Notes under the pieces: model-generated
What the model saw: the letters and a program-made list of their open reading frames with translations, nothing else
The model's database searches: none
Told to the model about the DNA's origin: nothing
Shown here: piece after piece, positions 38,024 through 46,209 of the stretch
Position numbering within the stretch: position 1 is the stretch's first letter
Layout of the letters: each line of letters starts with the position of its first letter
Translations under genes and position numbers: made by a program
NCBI RefSeq assembly: GCF_003634935.1
Contig: NZ_RBXO01000001.1
Span: 4,675,501-4,739,500 of the forward strand
Length of the DNA: 64,000 nt
Reading direction: 5' to 3'
Origin: Saccharothrix australiensis
Lineage (GTDB): Bacteria > Actinomycetota > Actinomycetes > Mycobacteriales > Pseudonocardiaceae

Positions 38024-38713
38024 GTGCACGGCACCACCGGATACCGGCCGGCCAACCGCTCGCGGTTGCTCCTGGTCGAGGACGACAGCGAACTCGTGGA
38101 GTTGCTCGCCGACGCCCTGCGCGGCGAGGGCTACGCCGTCGACGTGGCCCTGGACGGGCACCGGGGGCTGCACCTCGGGCTCACCCGCCCGTACGACGTG
38201 GTCGTCATCGACCGCGGCCTACCCGCCCTCGACGGGCTCGACCTCCTGGTGCGCCTGCGGGCGAGATCGGTGCGCGCGCGGGCGTTGATCCTCACCGCGC
38301 AGGGCACCGTCCACGACCGGATCGACGGGCTCGACGCGGGCGCGGACGACTACCTGGTGAAGCCGTTCGACCTGGACGAGCTGAGCGCGCGGCTGCGCGC
38401 GCTGTGCCGGCGGGCCCTGGAGCTGAGCGACCTGCTGCACATCGGCGCCGGGCTCCTGGACGTCGGGCAGCGGGAGGTGGTGCTGCCCGACGGCGGGCGG
38501 GTGCCGCTGACCACACGGGAGTTCGGGCTGCTGCGGGTGCTCGCGACCCACCCGGACACCGTGCACACGCGGGCGGCGTTGCGGCGGACGGTGTTCCAGG
38601 ACGCCCCATCGCAGTCCATTGTGGACACCTATGTGTACTACCTGCGGACGAAACTCGGCCGTTCGGCGGTGCACACGGTGCAGGGCCTCGGGTACCGCCT
38701 GGGGTCGCTGTGA
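38024..38713 (+). CDS. OmpR/PhoB-family response regulator
   Basis: This 229-residue DNA-binding regulator is the partner of the kinase that follows. It has a receiver domain (residues 14-125) with the acidic pair in LLVEDDSE, phospho-acceptor D63 (VVVIDRG), Thr in ILTAQGT and the Lys of YLVKPFD. A winged-helix domain (about 135-226) ends YVYYLRTKLG and VQGLGYRLG. The GTG at 38024 is the drawn start. Its stop overlaps the kinase GTG (GTGA), so the pair is co-translated. What signal it answers and which genes it controls cannot be read here. The divergent protease and the downstream aromatic locus are candidates by position only. Confidence 0.95.
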   Translation: MHGTTGYRPANRSRLLLVEDDSELVELLADALRGEGYAVDVALDGHRGLHLGLTRPYDVVVIDRGLPALDGLDLLVRLRARSVRARALILTAQGTVHDRIDGLDAGADDYLVKPFDLDELSARLRALCRRALELSDLLHIGAGLLDVGQREVVLPDGGRVPLTTREFGLLRVLATHPDTVHTRAALRRTVFQDAPSQSIVDTYVYYLRTKLGRSAVHTVQGLGYRLGSL

Positions 38714-40200
38714 GCCGGTCGTGGGCGGACGCGGAGCGCGTGGTGGTCCGGCGGGCGCGCCTGCGGGTCAGCGTGCTGGTGGGGCTGGCGATCACCGTGC
38801 TCGTCGGGTTCGTCGGCGGGATCGCCTACGCCGTGATGGTGCACTCGCAGGACGAGCAGGTCACCCGCGAGCTGAGGTACAACGCGAAGTACGGCGCGCC
38901 GTCGACGCCGCCCGGCTGCACGTGGCTGTTCACCTTCGACGGCGGTGTGGTCGAGGAAGGGGTGCTGCGCGCGCCCGAGGGTTTCCCGCTGCGCGACGAC
39001 CTCGACGTGGTGCGGGCCTCGGGCCGGGAGGTCGAGCGCACCGTCGAGCGCAACGGCACCGAGTACCTGGTGCTCACGCGGCCCGGCTCCGGCGACCGCA
39101 CCGTGCAGGCGGTGTTCGACACCCGCTACCAGCTCGCCGACCGGCGGCACCTCGTGGTGGCGCTGGTGATCGCGGAACTCGGCGGCCTGCTCGCGGCGGC
39201 CGTGACGGGGCTGGTGGTCGGCGGGCGCGCGGTCGCGCCCCTGGCGGAGGCGCTGGCCAGGCAGCGGCGGTTCGTCACCGACGCGAGCCACGAGCTGCGG
39301 ACGCCGATCGCGCGGGCGTACACGCGGGCCCAGCTGCTCGTGCGGCGCGCCAGGGCGGCCGACCTGCCCGACGAGCACCGCGACGGGCTGGACAAGCTCG
39401 CCGGCTCGATCCGGGGGCTCGGTGACGTGGTGGACGACCTGCTGCTGTCGGCGCGGCTGAGCGAGGAGTCCGGCGGGCTGGACGGTCGGCCGGTCGACCT
39501 GGCGGCCCTCGCGGAGGCCGCGGTGGCGACGGAGGCCGAGCGGGCGGCCGAGCGGCGCATCGCGCTGACCGTCGAGCGCCCGGCCGGCCCGCTGCTCGTG
39601 ACGGGCGTCGAGACCGCGTTGCGCCGCGCGGTGGACGAGCTGCTGGCCAACGCGGTGCGCCACACCGGGGCGGGCGGGCGGATCGACGTGCGCCTCGGGC
39701 GGGGGCGGGACGGGTGCGTCGAGCTGACCGTCGCCGACACCGGCGAGGGGTTCGACCCGGTCGAGGCGGACCGGCTGTTCGACCGGTTCCACCGGGGGCG
39801 GGGCGGCTCCGAGCGGCGGTTCGGGCTGGGGCTCGCGCTGCTGCGGGAGGTCGTGACCGGGCACGGCGGCACCGTCGAGGCGGTCGGCTACCCCGGCCGG
39901 GGCGCCCGGTTCACGCTGCGGCTGCCGGCGGCCGGCCCGGCGGGGGGCGCGGCGGCGGCGACGCCTGCGGCGGCCGGGGCGTCGGCGCGGGCGTCCGCCT
40001 CGTGGTGGGCCCCGGCCGGGGCCTCACCGGCGGCCACCGGTGACCAGGTCGGCGGCGAGGCGCACGTCGGCGTCGAGCGGGCGGTCGGGGTCGACGGGCC
40101 GGATCGCGTCGGCGAGGGCGTCGAGCAGCGCGGCGCAGCGGGGCGCCGTGGGACGCCTGCCGCCCACGTGGACGGCCTGGCGCAGGCCGAGCGCGAGTGA
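38710..40200 (+). CDS. Two-component sensor histidine kinase with antisense-encoded C-terminal tail
   Basis: This 496-residue membrane kinase has a first transmembrane segment at about residues 18-42, an extracytoplasmic loop of about 100 residues, and a second segment at about 147-171. The phospho-acceptor is H194 (ASHELRTPI). The ATPase motifs are ELLANAVRHTG, VADTGEGFDP and FGLGLALL. The HAMP region is short. The catalytic domain ends near 39930, but the frame runs on. An Ala/Gly-rich stretch leads into a last 58 or so residues read antisense to the end of the ammonia-lyase gene, a tail-to-tail overlap of 177 bases. Family members normally stop near the FTLRLP motif, so the tail looks like loss of an original stop codon. 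Confidence 0.93.
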   Translation: MSRSWADAERVVVRRARLRVSVLVGLAITVLVGFVGGIAYAVMVHSQDEQVTRELRYNAKYGAPSTPPGCTWLFTFDGGVVEEGVLRAPEGFPLRDDLDVVRASGREVERTVERNGTEYLVLTRPGSGDRTVQAVFDTRYQLADRRHLVVALVIAELGGLLAAAVTGLVVGGRAVAPLAEALARQRRFVTDASHELRTPIARAYTRAQLLVRRARAADLPDEHRDGLDKLAGSIRGLGDVVDDLLLSARLSEESGGLDGRPVDLAALAEAAVATEAERAAERRIALTVERPAGPLLVTGVETALRRAVDELLANAVRHTGAGGRIDVRLGRGRDGCVELTVADTGEGFDPVEADRLFDRFHRGRGGSERRFGLGLALLREVVTGHGGTVEAVGYPGRGARFTLRLPAAGPAGGAAAATPAAAGASARASASWWAPAGASPAATGDQVGGEAHVGVERAVGVDGPDRVGEGVEQRGAAGRRGTPAAHVDGLAQAERE

Positions 40201-41532
40201 CCCGCACAGCAGGCGCAGCAGCTCGGCCACCTCGCAGGCGCGCAGCGCGGCCTGGGTGCCGAACGGCACGACGTCCTGGTTGTGCAGGTTGGTCGGCAGG
40301 CTCTGGGTGCTGGCGGGCGCGGCGGCGCGGCGGATCTCGGCGACGAACGCGGTCGTGGCGAGCTGCACGCCCTGGAGCCCGTGCTGGCGGCCGGGGCCGG
40401 CGGCCAGCATCGGCGGCAGGCCGGTGTTGCGCGCCGGGTCGACCAGCAGGTCGAGCTGCCGCTCCACGAGGTTGCCCAGCGACGCGGTGACCAGCGCGAG
40501 CACGTCGGCGGCGAACGCGGCCGGCTGGCCGAAGAAGTTGCCGCCGTGCGCGACGACGTCGTCCGCCGGGAAGAACAGCGGGTTGTCGCTGACGCCGGCC
40601 AGGTCGGCGGACACGACGCCGTCGACGTAGCGCAGCGCGTCCTCGGCCGCGCCGAGCAGCTGCGGCGCGCACCGGATGCTGTAGGGCTCCTGGAGGGGTC
40701 GTTCGCCGCTCGGGACGACACCCGCCAGGGCGGCGCGCATCCGGTCGGCGACGGCGGTCGCGCCGGGGTGGCCGTACGCGGAGATCAGCCGGGGGTCGAG
40801 GAAACCGGGGTCGGCCCCGAGGAGGTCGACGAGCAGGCAGGTGAGGTCCTGGGCGGCGCGGTGCGCGGCGCGGACCCGGTCCAGCGCGAGGGCGGTGGCT
40901 GCGGTCGTCACCGACGTGCCGTTGACCAGCGCCAGCGCGTCGCGGCCGTCGAGGGCGAGCGGGCCGAGCCCGGTGCGGCGCAACGCCTCCGCCGCGGGCG
41001 CGCGCTCGCCGTCGACGTAGGCGTGGCCGCGGCCGCGCAGCGCCTGGGCCGCGTAGGCGAGCGGGATGAGGTCGCCGCTCGCGCCGACCGAGCCGTGGCG
41101 CGGCACCGCCGGGGCGAACGTGGTCGCGAACATCGCGGCGAGGCCGTCGACGACGTGCGCGGAGACGCCGGAGACGCCCTGCGCGAGCGACCACGTCCGC
41201 ACCAGCAGCGCGGCGCGGACGACGTCGGCGGGCAGGTCGGGCCCCTGCCCGGCCCCGAGGTGTGCGAGGGTGTTGTCGCACTGGTCGGCGTCCTCGGCGC
41301 GCCCGGCGAAGGCGATGAGCGCGCCGAACCCGGTCTTGACGCCGTAGACGGGCCGGTCGTCGTCGGCGCTCACGGTGCGCAGGTACTCGCGCCCGCGCTC
41401 GACGCGGTCCCGCACGGCTGGGCTGACGAGCACCGGCAGCGGCGCCGCCGCGCGGTGGAGGTCGACCGCGCGCAGCGGCGCGCCGAGGTCCACGGGTGCG
41501 TCGGTCGCGGTGTGTGGGGTGATCGTGGTCAC
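40024..41532 (-). CDS. MIO-type aromatic amino acid ammonia-lyase or 2,3-aminomutase (tyrosine-like)
   Basis: This 502-residue enzyme removes or shifts the alpha-amino group of an aromatic amino acid using the self-formed MIO group. The MIO triad is A151-S152-G153 (GSVGASGDL), with catalytic Y63 (VYGVKTGFG), NGTS and SDNPLFF. The selectivity pair reads His91-Leu92 (TLAHLGAG). His-Leu is the tyrosine-type pair; Phe-Leu marks phenylalanine and Ser-His marks histidine enzymes. NQDVV near the C-terminus is also the lyase/aminomutase form rather than the histidase QEDHV. The product could be p-coumarate or beta-tyrosine; sequence alone does not decide. The GTG start at 41532 faces the FAD oxidoreductase operon across 63 bases. 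Its 3' end overlaps the histidine kinase gene on the other strand. Confidence 0.93.
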   Translation of the reverse strand: MTTITPHTATDAPVDLGAPLRAVDLHRAAAPLPVLVSPAVRDRVERGREYLRTVSADDDRPVYGVKTGFGALIAFAGRAEDADQCDNTLAHLGAGQGPDLPADVVRAALLVRTWSLAQGVSGVSAHVVDGLAAMFATTFAPAVPRHGSVGASGDLIPLAYAAQALRGRGHAYVDGERAPAAEALRRTGLGPLALDGRDALALVNGTSVTTAATALALDRVRAAHRAAQDLTCLLVDLLGADPGFLDPRLISAYGHPGATAVADRMRAALAGVVPSGERPLQEPYSIRCAPQLLGAAEDALRYVDGVVSADLAGVSDNPLFFPADDVVAHGGNFFGQPAAFAADVLALVTASLGNLVERQLDLLVDPARNTGLPPMLAAGPGRQHGLQGVQLATTAFVAEIRRAAAPASTQSLPTNLHNQDVVPFGTQAALRACEVAELLRLLCGSLALGLRQAVHVGGRRPTAPRCAALLDALADAIRPVDPDRPLDADVRLAADLVTGGRR

Positions 41533-41595
41533 GGCACCGACGGTAGGCAGCCGATCTCAGAGCGTTCTGATACCGCGTCGGTAGCTTCCTGCCGC
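41533..41595. promoter_or_regulatory. Divergent promoter region with inverted repeat TCAGA-4-TCTGA
   Basis: These 63 bases separate the ammonia-lyase and the six-gene operon, so both promoters must lie here or within the genes. A 14-bp inverted repeat at 41557-41570 (TCAGAGCGTTCTGA) sits centrally, a reasonable operator for one regulator controlling both directions. GGTAG occurs on each side (41542, 41580). Confidence 0.5.
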
Positions 41596-43146
41596 ATGGC
41601 GCACGACTACCTGATCATCGGGGCCGGTCCCGCCGGCCTCCAGCTCGCCGCCCTGTTCCAACGCGACGGTCGCGACTACGCCGTCCTGGAACGCGGGGCC
41701 GGTCCGGGCACCTTCTTCACCCGCTACCCCAGGCACCGCACGCTGATCTCCATCAACAAGGTGCACACCGGTGACGCCGACCCGGAGCGGCGGCTGCGCG
41801 CGGACTGGAACTCCCTGCTGTCCGACGACACCGGCCCGCGGTTCACCCGCTACAGCGACCGGTACTTCCCGGCCGCCGACGACCTGGTCCGCTACCTGGC
41901 CGACTTCGCCGCGGCCGGCGGCGTGCGGGCCCACTACGGGACCGAGGTGGTGCGGATCTCCCGCGACGGCAGCGGTTTCGCCGCCGTCGACGGCGACGGG
42001 CGGACGTGGCGCGCCGCGCGGCTGGTCGTGGCGACCGGCGTCTCGCGGTTGCACGTGCCGCCGATACCGGGCATCGAGCACGCCGAGCGCTACGACACCG
42101 TCGACACCGACCCGACGTCCTTCACCGACCAGCGGGTCCTGGTCATCGGCAAGGGCAACTCGGCGTTCGAGACGGCCGACGCGCTCCTCGAACACGCGGC
42201 GGTGATCCACGTGGCCGGGCCGCACTCGGTGAAGTTGGCCTGGCAGACGCACTTCGTCGGCCACCTGCGCGCGGTCAACGCCAACTTCCTGGACACCTAC
42301 CAGCTCAAGACGGGCAACGCGGTCCTGGACGGCACGGTCGAGCGCGTCGAGCCCCGGCCCGGCGGCGGGTTCCGGGTGCTGTTCCGCTACGCGCGCGCGG
42401 TGGAGTCGTCGCGGGAGCTGGAGTACGACCGGGTCATCGCGTGCACCGGGTTCCGGTTCGACGCCTCGGTGTTCGACGAGGGCTGCCGCCCGGCGCTGGT
42501 GATCGACGACCGGTTCCCCGAGCAGACGTCCGCGTTCGAGTCCACCACGGTGCCCGGCCTGTACTTCGCGGGCACGCTCACGCAGCAGCGCGACTTCAAG
42601 AAGTCGACGAACGGGTTCATCCACGGCTTCCGCTACGGCGTCCGCGCCCTGCACCGGATCCTCGCCGCGCGCCACCACGACGAGCCGTGGCCGGCGACCG
42701 ACCTGCCCGCGTCGCCGGAGGCGGTCGCCGACGCCGTGGTCGCGCGGGTGAACCGGTCTTCCGGGCTGTGGCAGCAGTTCTCGGTGCTCGGCGACGTGGT
42801 GACGGTGGCCGGCGGCGGCGCGCGGTACGCGGAGGAGGTGCCGGTGGCCTACCTCGCCGACGGCGGGCTGGGCCCGGCCGGGCACCGGTTCGTCACGACG
42901 CTGGAGTACGGGCCGGACCACGACCGCGTGGACCCGTTCGACGTCTCGGTGCCGAGGGTCGCCGAGAACGACGCCGCGAACGCCGCGCGGGCGAGCTACC
43001 TGCACCCGGTGGTGCGCCACTACCGGGACGGCGCGCTCGCCGCGACCCACCACCTGGCGGAGAACCTGGAGAACCACTGGGACCTGCCGCCGGTGCACCA
43101 GCAGCCGCTCGCGACCTTCGTGGAGGAATGCCTTGCGGGCGCGTGA
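41596..43146 (+). CDS. FAD-dependent NAD(P)H oxidoreductase/monooxygenase-like (FOXRED2-like), copy 1
   Basis: This 516-residue flavoprotein has an N-terminal FAD Rossmann motif (IIGAGPAGLQ, residues 6-15). A second nucleotide motif (VIGKGNSAFETAD, about residues 181-193) is preceded by LVVATGVSRLHVPP, the layout of class B flavin monooxygenases and FOXRED2-like enzymes. It has no signal peptide or membrane segment. The ATG at 41596 is drawn because the frame upstream to 40282 is antisense to the ammonia-lyase and has no family similarity. It is the first gene of the operon; its end overlaps the ligase start by 14 bases. The gene two downstream encodes a strongly similar protein. Substrate is unknown; oxidation of an aromatic intermediate made by the divergent enzyme is the likely role. 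Confidence 0.88.
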   Translation: MAHDYLIIGAGPAGLQLAALFQRDGRDYAVLERGAGPGTFFTRYPRHRTLISINKVHTGDADPERRLRADWNSLLSDDTGPRFTRYSDRYFPAADDLVRYLADFAAAGGVRAHYGTEVVRISRDGSGFAAVDGDGRTWRAARLVVATGVSRLHVPPIPGIEHAERYDTVDTDPTSFTDQRVLVIGKGNSAFETADALLEHAAVIHVAGPHSVKLAWQTHFVGHLRAVNANFLDTYQLKTGNAVLDGTVERVEPRPGGGFRVLFRYARAVESSRELEYDRVIACTGFRFDASVFDEGCRPALVIDDRFPEQTSAFESTTVPGLYFAGTLTQQRDFKKSTNGFIHGFRYGVRALHRILAARHHDEPWPATDLPASPEAVADAVVARVNRSSGLWQQFSVLGDVVTVAGGGARYAEEVPVAYLADGGLGPAGHRFVTTLEYGPDHDRVDPFDVSVPRVAENDAANAARASYLHPVVRHYRDGALAATHHLAENLENHWDLPPVHQQPLATFVEECLAGA

Positions 43147-44629
43147 GGCCGGGCCGTTCCCGCGCGCGGTGCTCGACGCGCTCGACGCCGCCGCCGACCG
43201 GCCGGTGTTCGAGCACGGCACGCGCCTGGTCACCGGCGCGGCGATGCTCGACCTCGTCGCGCGGGTCGCCGCCGGGCTGCGGGCGGAGGGCCTGGGTCCG
43301 GGTGACGGCGTCGCCCTGCTGCTCGGCGTCCACCCGGAGGCGTTCGCCACGATCCTCGCCGCCCACGCCGTGGGCGCGAGGGTGGTGGGCGTGCGGCCGG
43401 GGCTGCCCGACGCGCAGGTCCGGCACCTGCTGGGACTGGACGTCGCCGCGGTCGTCACCGACTCCGGCACCGCGCACGTCCCGCGCGCCGACACCGCGCG
43501 CGCACCGCGCGCCCTCACCGTCGACGCGCTGCGCGCGGCACACCCCGGCACCGGTCCCCTGCGACTGGCCGGACGGCCGGCGGACGTCGCCCGGCTGATC
43601 CACACCAGCGGCAGCACGGGCACGCCCAAGGCGTGCGCGCAGACCTACGCCGCGCTGACGGCCGGGTGGGCCGCGCGACCGGGTGCGTGGCCGCCCGCGA
43701 TCCGCGACCTGGCGCCCCGGCTCCGCCGCCACCTGGTGTTCGGGACGCTGTCGAGCCAGGTGATGTTCGAGTACGCCGTGCTGGCCATCGCCGCGGGCGG
43801 CACGGCGGTCGTCGCCGACGACCCCGCGCTGCCCGGCGCGATCACCCGCCACCGCGCGACCGGCAGCGTGATCACCGTGCCGCGCCTGGCGAAGCTCGTG
43901 GCGGCCCAGCGCCGCGACCCGGCCGACCTGTCGACGCTGCGCGCGCTGGTGGTGTCCGGTTCGCCGCTGACGCCCGACCGGCACCGCGAGGCGCTGGAGG
44001 TGCTCGGGCCGGTGGTGTTCCACGGCTACGGCCAGACCGAGACCGGCATGATCTCGATGGCCACGCCCGCCGACCCGCCGGGCTCGGTCGGCGTCCCGCC
44101 GCCCGCCGTGGCCGTCGAGGTCCGCGACGCGCGCGGCGCGCCGGTCCCGCCGGGCGTCGACGGCGAGCTGTTCGTCCGCACGCCCGCGCAGGCCGTCGCG
44201 TACTGGGCGGACCCGGAGCGGTCGGCCGAGGTGTTCGCGGACGGCTGGGTGCGCACCCGCGACCTGGGCCGCCGCGACGCCGAGGGCCGCCTGCACCTGA
44301 CCGGCCGCACGCGCGACGTCGTCATCGTCAACGCGAACCTGCACTACGCGGGCCCCATCGAGCGCGTCCTCGCCGAGCACCCCGACGTCGCCGAGGCGTA
44401 CGTGGTCGCCGTGCCCGACGACGACACCGGCGAGGCGGTGCACGCGTTCGTGGTGCCGACCGCCGGCCGCCCGCCGGACCCGGCGGCCCTGCGCGCGCTG
44501 GTGACCGCCCGGCTGGGCGCGGCGTGCGCGCCGGCGCGGGTCACCGCGATCGCCGAACCGCCGCTCGCGCCGAGCGGCAAACCCGACAAGCGCCTGCTGT
44601 CCACCCCGCACGTGAGGAGAAAGCCGTGA
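43133..44629 (+). CDS. Stand-alone acyl/aryl-AMP ligase (ANL superfamily), TTG start
   Basis: This 498-residue enzyme activates a carboxylic acid as an adenylate, then probably passes it to CoA or an amine. Motifs present are the P-loop HTSGSTGTPKA, GYGQTE, the ribose-binding RTRDLGRRD and the catalytic Lys in LAPSGKPDK near the C-terminus. No carrier or condensation domain follows. The TTG at 43133 is chosen because GGAGG sits at 43122-43126 with a 6-base gap; a nearby ATG is out of frame. It overlaps the upstream gene by 14 bases and its TGA overlaps the next GTG. Position makes p-coumarate, beta-tyrosine or an oxidised derivative the likely substrate. This is inference; I cannot read a substrate code with confidence. 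Confidence 0.92.
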   Translation: MRAREAGPFPRAVLDALDAAADRPVFEHGTRLVTGAAMLDLVARVAAGLRAEGLGPGDGVALLLGVHPEAFATILAAHAVGARVVGVRPGLPDAQVRHLLGLDVAAVVTDSGTAHVPRADTARAPRALTVDALRAAHPGTGPLRLAGRPADVARLIHTSGSTGTPKACAQTYAALTAGWAARPGAWPPAIRDLAPRLRRHLVFGTLSSQVMFEYAVLAIAAGGTAVVADDPALPGAITRHRATGSVITVPRLAKLVAAQRRDPADLSTLRALVVSGSPLTPDRHREALEVLGPVVFHGYGQTETGMISMATPADPPGSVGVPPPAVAVEVRDARGAPVPPGVDGELFVRTPAQAVAYWADPERSAEVFADGWVRTRDLGRRDAEGRLHLTGRTRDVVIVNANLHYAGPIERVLAEHPDVAEAYVVAVPDDDTGEAVHAFVVPTAGRPPDPAALRALVTARLGAACAPARVTAIAEPPLAPSGKPDKRLLSTPHVRRKP

Positions 44630-46209
44630 TCACCGAGGTTTCGACGGAGTGCCTCGTCATCGGCGCCGGCCCGGCCGGGTTGCAGGCGTCTTACCTGCTC
44701 TCCCGCGCCGGGCGGGACCACCTGGTGCTGGAGGCGGGCGACGCGCCCGGCGCGTTCTTCACCCGGTTCCCCCGGCACCGCACGCTGATCTCCAGCAACA
44801 AGCCCAACACCGGCTGGGACGACCCGGAGCTGAACCTGCGGGTCGACTGGAACTCGCTGCTGTCGGACGACCCGTCGCTGCTGTTCACCCGCTACACGCC
44901 GCGCTACTTCCCGGCCGCCGACGACATGGTGCGCTACCTGGGCGACTTCGCGGCGAAGAACGACCTGCCCATCCGGTTCGGCGCCAGGGTCGTGTCGGTG
45001 ACCCGACCGGACGACTTCGTGCTGCGCGACCAGCACGGCGTCACCTACCGGGCGCGGCGGCTCGTGGTCGCCACCGGGGTGTCCCGGATGCACGTGCCGC
45101 CGATCGACGGGGTGGAGCTGGCCGAGCGGTACGACGAGGTGTCGGTCGACCCGGCCGACTTCACCGGGCAGCGGGTGCTGATCGTCGGTCGGGGCAACTC
45201 GGCGTTCGAGACCGCCGACAACCTCATCGAGACCGCGGCGGTCATCCACGTCGCCGGCCCCGGCTCGCTGAAGCTGGCGTGGCGCACGCACTTCGTCGGG
45301 CACCTGCGCGCGGTGAACAACAACTTCCTCGACACCTACCAGCTCAAGTCGCAGAACGCCGTGCTGGACGGGCGGATCGCGGGCATCCGGCGCGACGGCG
45401 ACGGCTACCTGGTGCGGGTCGCCTTCGCGCGGGTCGCGGAGCGGGTGAAGGAGATCCGCTACGACCGGGTGATCCTCGCGACCGGGTTCCGGTTCGACGC
45501 GTCGATCTTCGCGCCCGAGTGCCGCCCGGAGCTGACCATCGACGACCGCTTCCCGCACCAGACCGCGGCGTGGGAGTCGGTGAACGTGCCCGACCTGTTC
45601 TTCGCGGGCACCATCACGCAGGCCAGGGACTTCAAGAAGTCGACCAGCGGGTTCATCCACGGCTTCCGGTACGGGGTGCGGGCGCTGCACTGCGTCCTCG
45701 AACACCGCTACCACGGCGTGCCCTGGCCGAACCGGGAGCTGGAGCCCACCCCGGACGCGGTGGCCGACGCGGTCGTCGAGCGGGTGAACCGCACCTCGGC
45801 GCTGTGGCAGCTGTTCTCCTTCCTGGCGGACGCCGTGCTCGTCGGCCCGGACGGGACCACCCGCTACGCCGAGGAGGTGCCGCTGGACCACCTGCACGAG
45901 GCGGTGGCGCGGGGCGACTTCGGCGACGTCGACTCCTACCTGGCGGTGACGCTGGAGTACGGCGAGGGCCACGACCGGGTCGACCCGTTCGACATCACGG
46001 CCGGCCGGGTGTCCCAGGAGGACACCGCCGGGCTCGACGGCCGCTACCTGCACCCGGTGGTGCGGCACTACCGGGGCGGCGTGCTCGTCGGCGAGCACCA
46101 CCTGACCGAGAACCTGGAGAACGAGTGGGACAGCGAAGAGGTGCACCGCGCGCCGCTGCGGGCTTTCCTGCGCGCCCGGCTCGCGCGGACCACCGCGGTG
46201 GCCCCGTGA
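44626..46209 (+). CDS. FAD-dependent NAD(P)H oxidoreductase/monooxygenase-like (FOXRED2-like), copy 2
   Basis: This 527-residue paralogue of the operon's first gene has the same order of motifs: VIGAGPAGLQASYLLSRAGR at the N-terminus, FFTRFPRHRTLISSNKPNTG, VVATGVSRMHVPP, VGRGNSAFETADNL and FAGTITQARDFKKSTSGFIH. The two proteins align almost end to end by eye, so they arose by duplication and may act on successive intermediates or as a heterodimer. The GTG at 44626 follows GAGGAGAAA and overlaps the ligase stop (GTGA). Its own stop overlaps the next gene's GTG. No transmembrane segment is seen. Confidence 0.9.
   Translation: MITEVSTECLVIGAGPAGLQASYLLSRAGRDHLVLEAGDAPGAFFTRFPRHRTLISSNKPNTGWDDPELNLRVDWNSLLSDDPSLLFTRYTPRYFPAADDMVRYLGDFAAKNDLPIRFGARVVSVTRPDDFVLRDQHGVTYRARRLVVATGVSRMHVPPIDGVELAERYDEVSVDPADFTGQRVLIVGRGNSAFETADNLIETAAVIHVAGPGSLKLAWRTHFVGHLRAVNNNFLDTYQLKSQNAVLDGRIAGIRRDGDGYLVRVAFARVAERVKEIRYDRVILATGFRFDASIFAPECRPELTIDDRFPHQTAAWESVNVPDLFFAGTITQARDFKKSTSGFIHGFRYGVRALHCVLEHRYHGVPWPNRELEPTPDAVADAVVERVNRTSALWQLFSFLADAVLVGPDGTTRYAEEVPLDHLHEAVARGDFGDVDSYLAVTLEYGEGHDRVDPFDITAGRVSQEDTAGLDGRYLHPVVRHYRGGVLVGEHHLTENLENEWDSEEVHRAPLRAFLRARLARTTAVAP

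Noticed and set aside
40282..41595. N-terminal extension of the first FAD oxidoreductase into the lyase region
   Set aside because: The extension is the antisense of the ammonia-lyase and has no family similarity. The Rossmann motif begins right after the ATG at 41596.
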